Notes: generated by a model from the sequence alone, not told the origin. 47,910 nucleotides of DNA from Setaria digitata (GCA_003640385.1 RCAB01000463.1:1-47910), one strand, 5' to 3'. Shown: positions 22,373-37,315, counted from the stretch's first letter. Numbers and translations: made by a program.

Positions 22373-25300
22373 CATCATATTAATACAGATCAATGATTTC
22401 TCAATGTGATAGCAGTACAGATAAGCCATCTATTTCAGATTTATAAATTAATAAAGGTAAATTATATGATCAGATCATGATTCATGCTATTTTGAAATAT
22501 TTTACAACGATTAAAAACAGTAGCTACTTGGACGCATCGCTGTAGCAGATCGTGGTCTTCGTTCACGATGCGAATAACGAACAGGTATATGATTACTGTA
22601 ACCATGATCAGATAAATATCCTGACGGATAATTTGCTGTCCAGTCTTCCTCAATTCGTGTTCCACTTCGATCATACGTCCGTGATCGACGCATACCATAA
22701 TTTGGATGCATTAAATGATGCTATAAATTATGATCAGTTAATGCTTCCTAAAAATTCACTCATTTAAATAAATCCATATTTTTACAAACTAATTTTATAT
22801 AGAGTTCTTTTTGAAAAAAAAAAAAAAAAAAGATTTCTATTACCTGGTAAAAAAAAAAATTGCTACGAATTGTATCAACTGCATCAATTTATTACATTAT
22901 TAATAGCTAGAGGATTATTCAAAATCGAATAAAAACTAAAATTTACAAAAAAAAAAAAAAAAAAAAAAAGAAAGCTAAAGTAAAAAATTAAAACATCTGT
23001 CTGCGAAGAAAAGTAACATGATAATAAGTGAGTGAAACAAAAAATAAAAATAATAGAAAAACATTTGTAGACGGTGAAGTTAAGATTCACTGATTTATTA
23101 CTTCTTCCTTCTATGGTACTTCAGGGAATCCCAAAATTTGAAATCCCATCAATTATGTTCTGTTTTAATTTATTAGTTTCCCCAAGAAAAAAAAAAAAAA
23201 AAGAAAAAAGAAAGAAAGAAATGCTACTGAGAAACAAAAGACATCATTTATTTTTGCAAATTTTTTTTTTTCTCTTCCTTCAAATAACGCACATTTCGAA
23301 AACTTTTGCTTTTAAAAGTTTATAAATAAAAAGGTCTTTTTTTTCTTTAAGTGATTCACTAACTCATTTAAATTATTTAAAGATTTCATTTTGCTAATTA
23401 CAACAGAAAAAAAAAGTGATTTGAAATTTTTTTATTTTTTCTTTTTGAAATGATACCTGTCGTGACCCAGGACCATATGCTTCATAATTGGTACTGTAGT
23501 CAACGTCATTTGCTGAAAATTATAATTGTAAAATTAGTGAAATAATTAATGAATCTCTAATAAAATTAATGATTTTTTTTTTGATTTTGTAAAACAATAG
23601 AATGAAAAAAGAGATTACACAAACCACGTTGCTGATTAAAATTGGAATAATGTCCCATTTCACTTTGTGATCGTGTAGAAGAAGGATGATAAATATTGAG
23701 ACGACGTTGCTGTAATTTCTAAAAATGCTACCAAATTAATGCAGCTATAAAAAATTAAACCAATTATTCAAATTTGAAATTCTTTATTTTAGCAAATTAT
23801 TTGTCACATCAGTTCAGTTATTTTCTTTCCTGTAGTCTAGATTATCTAAACTTTTCAAACACTTTTTAAGTGCTTAATTTCAGAATTTAGCAAATATTTA
23901 AGTTCAATAAAAGAGAGAAAAAAAAAAAGAGTTTTTTGAAAAGAAAATAAATTAATGAAAAGCAGAAGAAAAAGAAAAAGAAAAAAAAAAAAAAACTAAC
24001 AGCTCTAAGTGGATTATCTTCATCCATATCTATCAATGTATATAAAAATGGTTCATCGTCTAATTGGGCAATTGTAAAATCGATCAGTACTTCACCCATA
24101 AATGAATTTGTTTCGTACTGATCATAATCCCATACTGTCACCTCAAAGTATATTTTAAATAATTGAAAAATTCTTTTGAATAATAATCTTAAACTAGTTA
24201 AGTTTTAATTTTTCATAAGTATTTAAGTTTTAACCTTCCACAATTAGCTAGACTTTAATTTTGCATGATTAAGTTTCAATTTTATATAGTTAATTAAGTT
24301 ATAGTTTTCCATTATTAGTTAAGTTTTAGTTTTCTATAATTACTTAGATTTCAACCTTTCACAATTAGTTAGGCTTTAATTTCCTATGATTAAGTTTTAA
24401 CTCTCAATACTTAGTTAAGTTTTGATTTTCTGTAATCACAATACAACATAGTATCGCAGTTCTGGAAAATTTGTGAAATAAAAAAAAAAATTGATATTAT
24501 TATTTTATTCAAAATGTAAATTTTTATTAATAGTTAAATTCCTAGACGAGCTTCAATTAAAGTCATTTATAATTAGTACATATTATATATTTTAAATCCA
24601 AAGCCTCAAAATTATTATTATGCGTCAGTAATTTAGTATATATTTTTTGCATACTTAAACAATTTAGCATTAAATAATTGGATTAAATTAAATAATCTAA
24701 CGGATGTTTTATCCGCTAAATTATTTAATAAATTAAATGTTAAGGGAGAAGCAAGAGGCAATTAAAAAAAAATAATGCCGTAATTAAATAGTGAAGATAC
24801 ATAAAAATGATAAATTTGTTAAATGTTTATTATTTGCGACCATTATGACTGGTAAATTTTTGATTATTTCTCGAAATCTTTATATTTAAAATTAAATTAA
24901 GAAAAATTTCGATGGTAATATTAGCAAGATACAAGGTAAAGGATAAAAGTAGAATAAAAGTAGAGGTGTATGATTAGACACACATAACTGATCGCAGTTC
25001 AGTGTGTCCCAATTTCTTTGTATCATGATTAGGAAACTATCCACAAAATTTATTTATTGTAAATAAATAAATACTGTAAGTATTAATTAGGCATTTTTCT
25101 CTGAAATTAAACGTCAGATTATTTAATTTTTACTTTATTGAATAGATTTCTTCTAAAAAAGAAATATTTAATCATGTTTTTGGAAAATATATTTGCAAAT
25201 AATAAATGATTTTAATTAAAATTCATAAGATCCACTGTAACAGCGATGTTTACAGTTATAAATTTCTATGAAATTTGTTGAAGGAAAAAAAAAAAGAAAA

Positions 25301-27648
25301 AAAAAAAAGGATAAAATTGAAATGGGAACCTCGAGAACACGTTCCATTAGCATAGATTTGGTCAGTCCATGATAGTAAAAGGGTTCATTCCAGATCGGAT
25401 TGCATGTTTCTACGAGTACGGCAGATTGTCGACGACTTTTCTCACTTCGATCCGGTAACAGAAACAATTTGATGTACGGATTACGAGCAGCACCATCCGG
25501 TCGAGGTGGTAAATCTACCGCATGTCTTATCGTAACCACAAGTTGCCTTTCGACGGCACCATAATACAAAGAGATCTGTAATATCAAAGTGTTAGCATTA
25601 GCGAATTTTCAATTTTGCAAAAATTCCAAATAAGATTAATTAAGATTGCAATTAAAATAATCTTAATAAGTTGATAATTTTTATCTTATCTTGAAATGCT
25701 AGAAATTTTTCTCTCCACTGATTCTTTACTTACAGATTAAATTCCGTGAAAGAAAACTGATCATATTGGTAACTGACCTCAATTCGTCCGAAAATCTGTC
25801 CACGTCCAAATTGCTTCCCAGAAAAGTCATCAGATGGGATTATTCTGGATGAACCTAAATAATTTGCTGCATTTTTATTATTATATTATTATTATTATTA
25901 CTATTATTATTATCATTATTATTATTAATGTCTATGTTGAAATAGATCGTTGATTAAAGTTTTAAAAGCTAATAGAGCTTAATAAATCATAGCAAATGCA
26001 ATCTATCGAATAAGTATACAATATCTTTTGCAAATTTGCTAGAATGTTTTTTTTTTCTGTTTCTTTTTTTTATCAGTTAATTAAGAAAGTTTAAACAAAA
26101 AAAAAAAAAAAAACTAATTTATAATAAAAACAATTGTATGCAAAAAAAAAAAAATAGACCATATCTTGTTGTTATAAATATATTCAACAGATCTAATAAA
26201 TCTTGCTTCTTAACAAATTTGATTAATTCTGATTAATTGCAATATTCATTAAGAGATCAATAATTATTAAGTTGATAATTTAACATATTATGTGATATAA
26301 TATAATTTGCTAGAGAAATTTTAATTACCAGCAATGTCGTACAGCGATGAATCGGTTACTTTACGTATCAATGGAGAATTATACGACGAAGGCGTACCAA
26401 TAAAAGTTTGCATATGAGGTGAAACAGTTACTGATTGAGAATGCGATAAGCCACCTGGTTCCAATGAATTACTTAGATAGAAATCACCGATTCCTGATAC
26501 TGCATATACAATTAATTAATTAATTAATTAAATAAATAACTATGTATTCTCTGATTAGTTCGAATTTTTGTTCATTCAAAAAACTAGAAATGCAAAATGA
26601 AATGAGGAGAGATTTAATTACCAGCTTACATTCGTTCACGAGAATACAGTGGAAAAAAGGTAATTTACCACTGTTTAAGTATAGATATTTCATTTTGATT
26701 AATTTAATTTAAAAAAAAAAAAAAAAAATTGAAAATCAAATCGGACACTCTAACGATTATCATTATCATCATCATTATCCTGATGTTCTTTTTTCTTTAT
26801 TCGAATATTTAATCCATATCAGCCGATTTTCTAGTTTAATTTTCCATTTACAGTATATCATATTATCACTTGAAGCAGGAAAGTGATAATTACAATAACT
26901 TCAGCCTTGTATCGAATGTTATAATTTGGAAATTCATTTATAATTGCCACCTACTAGACATCTCTTTTCACCTGATCTATTTATGAGTGAATTTAATAAT
27001 ATTTGCATTTACTAATTATCGTCTCAAACAAATAGCTCCATCTAGTAGCACAGTAAATATGCTAACCTCTTGGAAGAAATGCTGGATTTGGTAGCATCCT
27101 TTGTACATTCAGAAAATCATCACCACCAGGTGCACTGTAATTTTTTAAAAAATCGAAAAAATAAGAGAAAAAAACAGGAATTTTTAATGCAAATTTTAAG
27201 TATATAATTAAAATCATCATAATTAAATATAATTAATGCTTGAAAAAAAAAAAAAACTCAGAAAGAAAAGAGAGAAAATTGATGTTTATAATGAAAAGAT
27301 AAAAATAACTGTTACACAACCGATATGTATCCTTTTGTTTTTCCATTTTCCCAATTATAAACACATCCACTAATAGGATATCCTAAATTGCTTGCTATTC
27401 TCTCTCTCTAATGAAGCACGAATTCGCTACATAGCTTTTTATCTTCTAGTGCTGATAGGTAATGATAAAATGAATTAATGGAGCTATCAGCATGAAGTTA
27501 TCATTATCGATTTCTCATTTTGAAACAGCAATCATGTTAAGAATACATAGTTATGAGATAGCAAATAAGATGCTAGCTCAAAATTATTCAATATTTCTAG
27601 AAAAAATTTTCAGTGATAATTTTACAGTAACATAGTTAATATTTTTTT

Positions 27649-27679
<31 letters not shown>

Positions 27680-30600
27680 CAATAAAAAAAAACTATAAAA
27701 GGATAGCTAAAAGAGAGATAAATATCGTTTCAAAAATGAGAATTTTATGATAGATTTATGAAGAAGCAATATCAATTCCATTTTGTCATTACTAATAACC
27801 GTATCAATCTATTTGTTTATTACTGGTATCTCTATCAATCCATTCAGTTATTACCGATAGCTAATTAAAAAATCAGTAGTTCAACGCTTCAGGTACAAAT
27901 ATCATCTGTGCAATCTATCCTCTTTTTTTCTTTTGAATGTAATAAATATGTGACAGAATGGATCCATTCAATAGCTAATTAAGGAAAGTTGTGAAAAATG
28001 AAGTAAATAATCTTGTGGAGATGATAGTTGATATGATAAGATGTAATAGAAGTGAAAATGTTTAAGATAGAGTAGCAATTTTAATAATATTAAAACGACT
28101 AGATTTTTGGGTTGAAAATAAATTTCAAAAAAATTTTACTATTACCTCATTGAACGTGAAACAATCAATTCAACTTGTGAGTCATGTCTTGATGAGTTGA
28201 TTGTTTCATAAACTTGATCAAATGTAGCATTTTGTAGCTGGCGACCATTCCATTCCAGTACCTCATCACCTGAAATCACTCCTTCTCACTTTAATTGATC
28301 TAATTTTTCCTAAAATTAAATAGAACAGTTAGTATTTCTATCTGAGTATATTAATTTAATCTATTATTTAAGTAATAATACATTTTTTTTTTCAGATATT
28401 TTTTATAACCCTTTTTTAACAAAAAAAAAAAAATGAAAAATGAAAAATCCATTGGCAAATATTTGAAATTTTTCAAAAATTCATTCTAAAAAATTTGTAA
28501 ATAAAAAATACCTGCACGAAGACGACCAACAGTATCAGCAACAGAACCAGGCTTCACTCTTGTAATGAATGCTCCTAAACGGCCTGTATCTGATCGTCGA
28601 CCACCGACCACCTTAAAACAATTAATTAACTTGAGTATATTAAATTATTTTTGATTTATTCAAAATATTAGTCAAAGGATTCATTGCAAATCTTTGCCAA
28701 AAGCCAACCTATCTTTGTAGAAGTTTTTCCACCTTTCGTAGTTTGTAGTTTGAAATAAATTAAAGCCAAGTTTAGCAATCATTAAATGATCCTAAATTAA
28801 GCTTAATTCTTTTTTCTAAGGCAATCATTTGGTTTGTAATTTACATTCATTTTCTAATGCAAACCTTTTAACAGGTAACGAATATTGTTCATTAATGACA
28901 TTTCAAAGTTCTAATAACACCGTATATTTCTTTAAGACAATTTCGAAATTCTAATATATGCCTATACTTCAATTTAAGCTATAACCTCTAACTGACTACC
29001 ATAGACTCTTTCCAAGATTGAAAGCTGGCTTCATAACTTGAATTTTATTTCAGTAGCATATGTTTAAATATATCTAGAAAATTATAAAGAGATGATATGT
29101 AATCAAAAAAACGAAATTATTACTTGACTCAGAAATATCTGAAAAAAAACAAAAACAAAAAAGGAAATGGAATAGAATGATGATAAGATTTTCACCAAAA
29201 ATATAAGCAAATATTTAGTCTTAGTTAAGATTTCAGTCACTGTATTAAAAATTATAAAAGTATATTAAATTATTTTATCGTTCCGAAAAGTAAGAAATAA
29301 GTTTCGTTAACAAAGAAAAAAAAAAAAATTAGATGTATTGCATATGTAATTACTAACTAACTAACTAATTACTAACTAGTTTGTCTTATTTTTATTAGCA
29401 TAAAATTTTCCTAACGATTTTTACCCATTTTGGATGGGCTTCAGACTTATGTACAAGCTCAATTATCACAAAGCAATTACGGTAATTCATCCGCAATATG
29501 AAAATGTTTTGGCACCTATCAACTGCTGTCAAAATGTTAGACCATGAATTACTTATTTCTTCTGGTAAATAAGTACTTTAATTTTAGGTATAAAGACCGC
29601 TTTCTTTTTTTTTTTTTTTTTTAAAGAGCGAAAAGTTAGGACAATCCAAAAGAAGTGAGGAAAGAACATGAAAAGTTTGAAACCAGGAAATCTCGAGAAA
29701 ATCTCAACAACATTACAGCTTCTTATTGATAATTAATTATTGTGCTAAGAACTTTGTGCTCCAAAAAAAAAAAAAAAAAAAGAAAAAGAAAATGATATAA
29801 TATAAAAGTGTAGGAAAAGTTAATGAATATATTATTACAAAAGCACATTTAATTGGTTGAAACAGAAGCTATAAGTGATTGTCATTTTCTCGTTTAATAA
29901 AAGTTATGATATTAAAGATTAAAGTAAGCAAAAATAATTTTGGTAAGTTGAAATTTGTAGCATTTCTTTTATGCACATTTTTTGATGAAATTTCTACTCT
30001 TTTTTTTTTTGCAAATATATTTAAAAACAGTGACAAAAAGTGTTGCAGCAATCAAGACTTGAATCTTTCATTACTTTATAGCCAAAATGTTCACAAATAC
30101 TTTTGCATCAACAGTTGTACAATTTTTTAAGCGTAAAAAAAAAAAAAAGCCATATGATTTTTTAAACATGAAAAAAAAAAAAAAAAAAATGAAAAACTAC
30201 AGCTCTCTAGACGATTTTCTAAGCCTTAAGGTAAGACAATGAGTTCAAAATCACTAGAACAAAAAAAAAAGAAGAGAAAGAGAAACCTTTAGGCCAAGAT
30301 CTCCATGAGTACCACTGGCTTTATGCAAAATCATATGTCCTATAAGCCGATGTTGATCTGCTGATGGTTGCCAAGTTACAGGATGCTAAAATTCTAGCAT
30401 TTATCATTCATGAACTGATGCAATAATTCGAAGCATAGATTTAATACCGGAATCTATGGGCTACTAGATGCATAGACATTTCTTTAAACAGTACAGTAAT
30501 TTAAAAAATTTAAAAGTTTATTTCCTCCTAGCTAAATTTTCTTTTTTTTTTTTTTTTTTTTATGATAATAACGATAAAAATAAATGAATAAACATACCGA

Positions 30601-33600
30601 AAGATAAGTACGTATTTTAGCAGCAAGCATATCACCAGGTAAAATAGTTGATTGTAACATAGGTACGTTTAAAACTTCACTACTACGTTGAAATTTACGA
30701 TTTGAATCGGATATAGCTAAAAATGCTAAATTGAAAAAAATATTATTTAATTTTACTCTAAAAATTCCATAAAATTACAATAATTTGGTAACATTTCTGT
30801 GAATTGATGCTATTTCGAATATTATTGAAGCATCTTTAAAAAAGATTAGAAAAAAAAAAATGCATTGAAAAATTTTCAAAATAGCATTGTGTGGAAGTAT
30901 TTCTTATCAACAATCATTATCACTTGGAATGACTGTAAATTCTCAAATTTTTTAAATAAAAATAAAAATATCTCAATAAATTTGTTCAAGCTAAACAATT
31001 GCATTAATTATTGTTATTCTGTATCAATGGTTGATTGATAATTAACAAGTTATTGAGCTTTAAAAAGTGTTAAACAAAAATAAATAAAATTCACATTTTG
31101 TTCATGTATTTTAAAGATTAGAAGAAAAAAAAAAATAGAAAATAGTAAAATTTTTAAGTTATTTGATAAGATTCGAAAATAATCGCAATCATTGCAATTA
31201 TTACTGACTGATTTTAAAGATGCGGTAGCATTTCTTAGTAAATAATAGCGTTGCTAGAATAGTTTAGTTCATTAGCTACTAGAGATCCATCAATAATTCG
31301 CTCCTAGTATGGTACTGTTAGTAGGGAAAAGACAAATTCTTATTAGTCTATATTGTAAAAGTTCTATCAGTATGCTCAATTCTTTTCTAGGATTTCTCAT
31401 CACCGAATACTTACCTATCTATAATTACTATTATTTGCTTATCACAATCGAATAAGGTCCTTCGTCCTAGACCAATAAAAAGAATTGGCCAAAATGTGGC
31501 CGTACAATAAATGGCCAATGCTTTTTAAAAGATTTTTTGCTTTTTTTTTTTTTTTTTTCTTTTTTCAACAAACTGAATAGCAAATTGAAAATGAAAGAAG
31601 ATGGAAGAGCATATTAGCAACACCTTTCACAAACAAACTTTTACAAATTGAAGTTGGCAAAACGATCACTTCGATGGAAACTTTCATTTTCTTAATGCTT
31701 TTTTATCAAAAAAAAAAAAAAAGAAAAAAAAAAAGAAGAAGAAAGGGAAAAAGGAAAAGAACTTCCTTAAGAACGACAACAAGCAATGGAAATGCGAAAT
31801 TTTTGCAAATTAAATAAAGTGCCAACGATCAATTAGCTGTCATCAATTCATTATACTCAATTAGTCTCTTGAAAATTTCTAATGCCAAATGTAATGTTTT
31901 CTTTTTTTTTTTTTTTTTTTTTTTTGTACGATTTTTAAAACCAATAAAATTGTTTAATCGTACCATAAATACATTCCATAGTTCATGAAATTTCATCAAA
32001 TTTATTCGATAAATTTTTTATAAATTATTTGCATGTTGCTATTTTTAAAAAGAACATTTTGTCCAAATTATTTTCCAGTTTGATTTTAATTTGCACACTT
32101 TTAATAGGAAATTTTAAAATTTCTTAAACTTATTCAACAAGCATTTTGCTCTGCACTTCTCCGATCACTCTAATGCAAGTTGTATCCTAAGCTACTGCTT
32201 ATTTATTCATTATTTCTTCTAATTTTTACATTCAGAAATAATTTAAATTTTAGAAAAAAAATTATTGAAATTTGCTTCTGAGAGTTTGATTAAGAAATAA
32301 GATAAAATCACGATAATTTCTGCAACTAAAAGGTAAAGATAATTAATATATTAGTTTCACTATTTAAAAAGTATTAATTTTCTTGTAAAAATTGCAAAGC
32401 AAAAATATGCTGCTTTTACTACGCAATATTTCATAATTAAAACTAACATTTGCGTCCATTTCGCATTTTCTGTGGTCCATAAATATACCTCAGAATATCT
32501 ATAAAGTCAATTTTTTTTTTTTTTTTTGTGGAATCATCACACATAATACAGTTAAATTTAAATTTTCATTATGAAATTATTTTTAAAAATACTGAATTTT
32601 AGTCAAATAGAACGAACCTTTTTCGGAGTTAATTTCAGTATCAATTCGTCCACTGATTATTTCTTCATTATTTCCGTTCGATGTTGAGGGTAATTCGTCC
32701 TCCGAAGAAGACATTGAATGAAGTTGCCTATAGGGCTAATTAATTGTTAAGTAATTACTTAATATTTGTCTATTGATATTAATCATTCGTTAAGTGCTTT
32801 TTCTCTTCAAATATTCAAAATTGATCAAAATTGTTGATATTAATCATTTGCTATAATTTTTACAACTAATCACTTGCACTCATATTCTTTGCTATAAATT
32901 CCATACAAATTTTGAGAATATTTCGAAATTTTCGAGAAGAAAATTTTTCGAGAATGTTTCACTCTCAGTTATTTTTTAAATTTTTTTTTTTTCAACGAAA
33001 GCCTGTGTGATCTTTGTTGACACATAACATGTGTAAATTTTTTTTTTTTTTTTTATTTTTATTTTATTTCTCATTAAAACTGGCGTGTATTTTTTTTTTT
33101 TTATTCATTTTCTTCAATTGCTTTCTCACTAGCTATTTTAAATTAATAGTTATTTAATTACTAAAAATAAAATAATTTTCAAAATTTGCGAAAATTTTTT
33201 GCTTTACATAAATTAAGCCAACCTTGAAAGTCTTATTTTTCGGCGTCCACTTGGAAATGCATTACTAGTGGCTGGCGGTAATGGATGAACTTGTTGCTGC
33301 TGCTGCTGCTGCTGCTGCTGTTGCTGCTGCAACTATTTTTACCTTTTAAATTTTAGTTTATTTTAAAACATAAAAATTTCTAATTTTATATTTCAAATTT
33401 TAAAATGAAATTGATTTCTGTGAAAATTCATTAAAGAATTATTACCTCAGTAGCGACAGATGCTGAAGCAATTCGTTTAGAATCGTTTTCACGAATGGAA
33501 CGTGAACGTCGTAATTCGCTCCCACCACTTGAACTCACGTTGATAACAACTGTTGAAGATGCATTTCTGAAGAACTACCAACAAGATATGTTTTCTTTTA

Positions 33601-36600
33601 AAATTTTATAGTTTAAAATTTGATCACAATTTTTTTTTTTTTTTTCCAAATTCTTTAGTTTAAAACAGATTTTCTAATTTGACTGATCTGAAAAATAAGC
33701 AAATTGCATGAAATCATATCATACAACACTCCACTACAATTGTTCATAAGATCTTGCTATAAATTAATTGCCAAAAGAAAAAAAAAAAAAAAAAAAAGCA
33801 CAAAAAAAGCATCGAAAGTGTTTTATTTGAACATTTGAAAGACTAAAATTGAAATAAAATTCAAATATTTCAGCAATAATCCATTTAAAAAGCTAAATTT
33901 AACATCTTATTGAATGAATGTTATTGCTTCCTTCTAGCACTGAATATAATTTTTTAGGCGAAAGATGACGGTACAAAATTTTTGATTTGAACCGATTTGT
34001 AATATATTTCGGCATTGAAGAAACACCGAGGAGCATTGCTGAAAGCATTTCTTGGCAATAGCAAAATGCTAGAAAGATCTTTTCCAGTAATAATGACCGG
34101 TTTCGGCGTATCACTGCAACCGGAAAATACTAATATCCGGTAATATTACCACTTTTATCTCATTATCAAATATGCATTATTGAAGCAAGAAACGTTATTG
34201 TCCCAATTAATAATTTTGTAACCAAGGTTAACAATAAAAAGGAATAATAATAAATTATGAAAAGGTAATTAAAAAACAAATAAGATGGCTTTTCAAAATT
34301 TCAATTTTGTATTGATACATTTTTATGCCATTCAATCATTTACTGCTTCATATCAACAAAAGAGTGGTTGCAACTTCAATAGCTATTGTAATGAAAAGAA
34401 GAATAGTAGTAATTAGTCATGATGACTCGAGAACAATGTATGACTATGACCGAGAGCAAAAAGAGAAGAAATGATGTCAGGAATGGGATTCGAAAGGAAC
34501 AAAATTATTGTTTTTGTTTTTAAAAAAGGCATATAGGTCGATGAAAATTCGATTCTTCTCCTAAACAAGACTAGACTATCAAAAATTCATTTTTTTTTTA
34601 TTTTTTTTTTTTTCGAGGAAAAGGAATTGATGATAGGAAATGAATAATCCTTTTAGCTGTTGCATTTTCAAGCCATTCAAAAAAAAAAAAAAGAAAAAAA
34701 AACAGACAATTCATTTTTAATTTCATTTTTGTTTTTTCTTTTTTAATTTAAAAAAAAAAAAAAATACGAACAAAATTTCAGTTTTTTTTTTTTTTTTTCT
34801 TTTGGAATGGAAAAAAAAAAGGAACATATCATCCTATACAAAATCATTGGTAATTTTGAAAGGAAAAGTTAAAATTTTAAAACAAATGAATGGAATAAAA
34901 GATGACTGATAAATTAGTTTAGGAAATAATTCAAACAATCAGTGAATTTTGCTTCTCATCATTGCAGTCATATTAGTGAAAAAAAAAAAAAATCTGTCAA
35001 TTAATGTTGAAAAAGCTCTTCATGTCTTTCTAGGATTGTAGAGGTTTTAGCCTAGAAGCTAATTGAAGCATAGCACATATTGCTTGTCAGATCTTAAATG
35101 GAGAAGGATTAATTTGCTGGAATACAATTCCTAATCCACTATTCCATCTTCATCATTGTTCATTTTCATAAGAACTAATTTTATATAAAGAGAGAAAAAA
35201 GAAAAACAAAAAAAAAAGAAAAGAAAATTAATCAAAATACGAACTTTCTAGAATTGTCAAAATCGCAGGATGAGGAATACGGAGCTCCTCCAATATCTTC
35301 ACCAGAATTTTTTTGAGCTACTGTATGACTAAAATAAAAGCGAAATTTGCAATTTTAATTAATCCTGTAAAAGAGTATTAGTAAAACTAATAATTAAAAT
35401 AACTTCAAAAAAAAATAACTATTAGGAAAAAGGCAAATAGATAATGCATACTTTTCTTGATGAACATCATTTTCCACATCTTCTCGTCCTCTTACATTAT
35501 CATCATGGATGTTAACATCTGACTGAGACTGATACCTGAAATTATCATTTAAAAAAAATTTTTTTTTTTTTTTTTGAAATTTCAAAATTGACAGTGTTTA
35601 CAAGAAATGCAATGAGAAAGCACTAAAAATAAAAGTCAATTTTTTTTCGCTAATTACATTATCATTTCGTATGTTGTTAATATTTTCAGCTTTGAATTTA
35701 GATGAAAAAGCAAAATAGCTCATTTTTGGTATCGAATTTCGATGAAATAGCGAAATAATTCATTTCTAGTTCTGAATTTCGACAAAATAATAACATTTTT
35801 TAGAAAATAACTTTAAAATTAGATAATTTAAATAATAATCTCTGTTTGTTTATCTGCTCATTTAATAAAACAATTTGATGTAATTCCTAATAATAATTCT
35901 TTCGATGAAAATTGATAAAGCTAAAAACTGTTGAAGTTCATCATCGTTCTAAAAATTTAGAAAGTTCATCGCTCTTCTGCTCCACCAAATTTAATAAATT
36001 GCAGCGCTTTTCTTCCAACAAAAATCAGCGCATTTTGGGCCAAAAAAATTAGACCAGTCTATTCCAAAAAAAAAAATCAGATCAATGTATACCGAAGAAA
36101 AAAATCAAAAATGTTAACGAATACCTAATACCGGAATAAAAAGATGCCTCATCTAAATGTTTCTCAACCGTATTTCTGCTATTTACACGCCTGTAATATT
36201 AATTATATTTCTTTCGCTGTAATAGTTATGGAAACAAAAATCTCATTAATTAATTGCTGAAAATTAATAAAAATGAGGAATAGAATTGAATTTGAGATGA
36301 AAATTAAATGACAGATAAAATCGGTACCTCCGATTTTGGCTATCGAATGATTCTTGTCGTAATTTCTCAGGACTTTTCGTCCTGCTCTTTTCAGCACTTG
36401 AATTGCTTTTCATTTGCATTAATCTATCACTGGTATGTCGAAGTGATTTAACTTGTTGTGACAATTTCTGTTTCGAAGTTACTTCACGCTCGAAACTTTT
36501 ACCACTGATGGATTTCTCGGCCGAATGATCTTCATCAACATGATGCTTCAAATTATCATTATTTATCTGAGATGTTGCACATATAGCTGGATCATTTCGA

Positions 36601-37278
36601 CGTTCTGTCTGAAGTATTACTTCTATGCATATAAACAATAACAGAGGGACGAGTGAAGATGCAGGATTTTGAAAATTTGCTAATATTAAATTTCGGAACT
36701 GGAAATAATCGAGAAATAGTTGCTTAAACAATAAAATATACTCGCTAATTAATATTTTAATTAAAAGACTAAATACATGCAAACAAAAAGAAAGCAAACC
36801 TCAAGTGATGGTTGTCGCAGGAGTGTATTTTGTCTTTTGGTGGAAGACATTACTGGCTTCCGAACTGGTTGTGATCGTTCCTGTTGCGCAGGGATGGATT
36901 GTTTAGTATTGGGAATTACCGGTGCCTGTATGGTTAATCCCGGACCCACTGATGTTGAATGTGGTCCATTGGTCCGTGTTGTTGGGCTTACTATGCTGCT
37001 CTTACGGCTTGTTGATGATACCGGTGTCCGTGGTGCCGAATATGTTGGACTTCAATAAAATATGATCATTTCAGGTTTTTTTTTTTTTTTTCAAATTATG
37101 GATAATGTATTTGATGGACAGTAGCCGAATTAATTATGCTTTTCTCAATTGTGCTTTAATTATACTTGTTAAATTACACAATTATTTTTTGCTTCATATT
37201 TACTCTGCAACATATAACGAAATTTGTATCAGTTAGAAATTTCAGCTAAAATCAGGATGAGTAAACTTGTCGAAAAGC

Positions 37279-37315
<37 letters not shown>

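Larger units (their letters stand above)
24001..25854 (-). other. unc-10: RIM C2A domain
   Basis: Exons 25854-25778, 25575-25330 and 24141-24001 encode about residues 768-895. Visible parts are GRIEISLYYGAVERQLVV, NPYIKLFLLPDRSEKSRR, CNPIWNEPFYY and VTVWDYDQYETNSFMGEV, the standard C2 strand order. RIM C2 domains are known not to need calcium; the acidic loop residues here are only partly conserved, in keeping with that. Confidence 0.93.

Noticed and set aside
22884..23090. Phe-rich ORF resembling a membrane segment
   Set aside because: Produced by poly(T) on the minus strand inside an unc-10 intron.
33567..33568. TTCTTCAG as acceptor of unc-10 exon 9
   Set aside because: Using it leaves the wrong phase and a stop within about 26 codons. 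The GGTAG eight bases earlier gives the frame that continues into SELRRSRSIREND.
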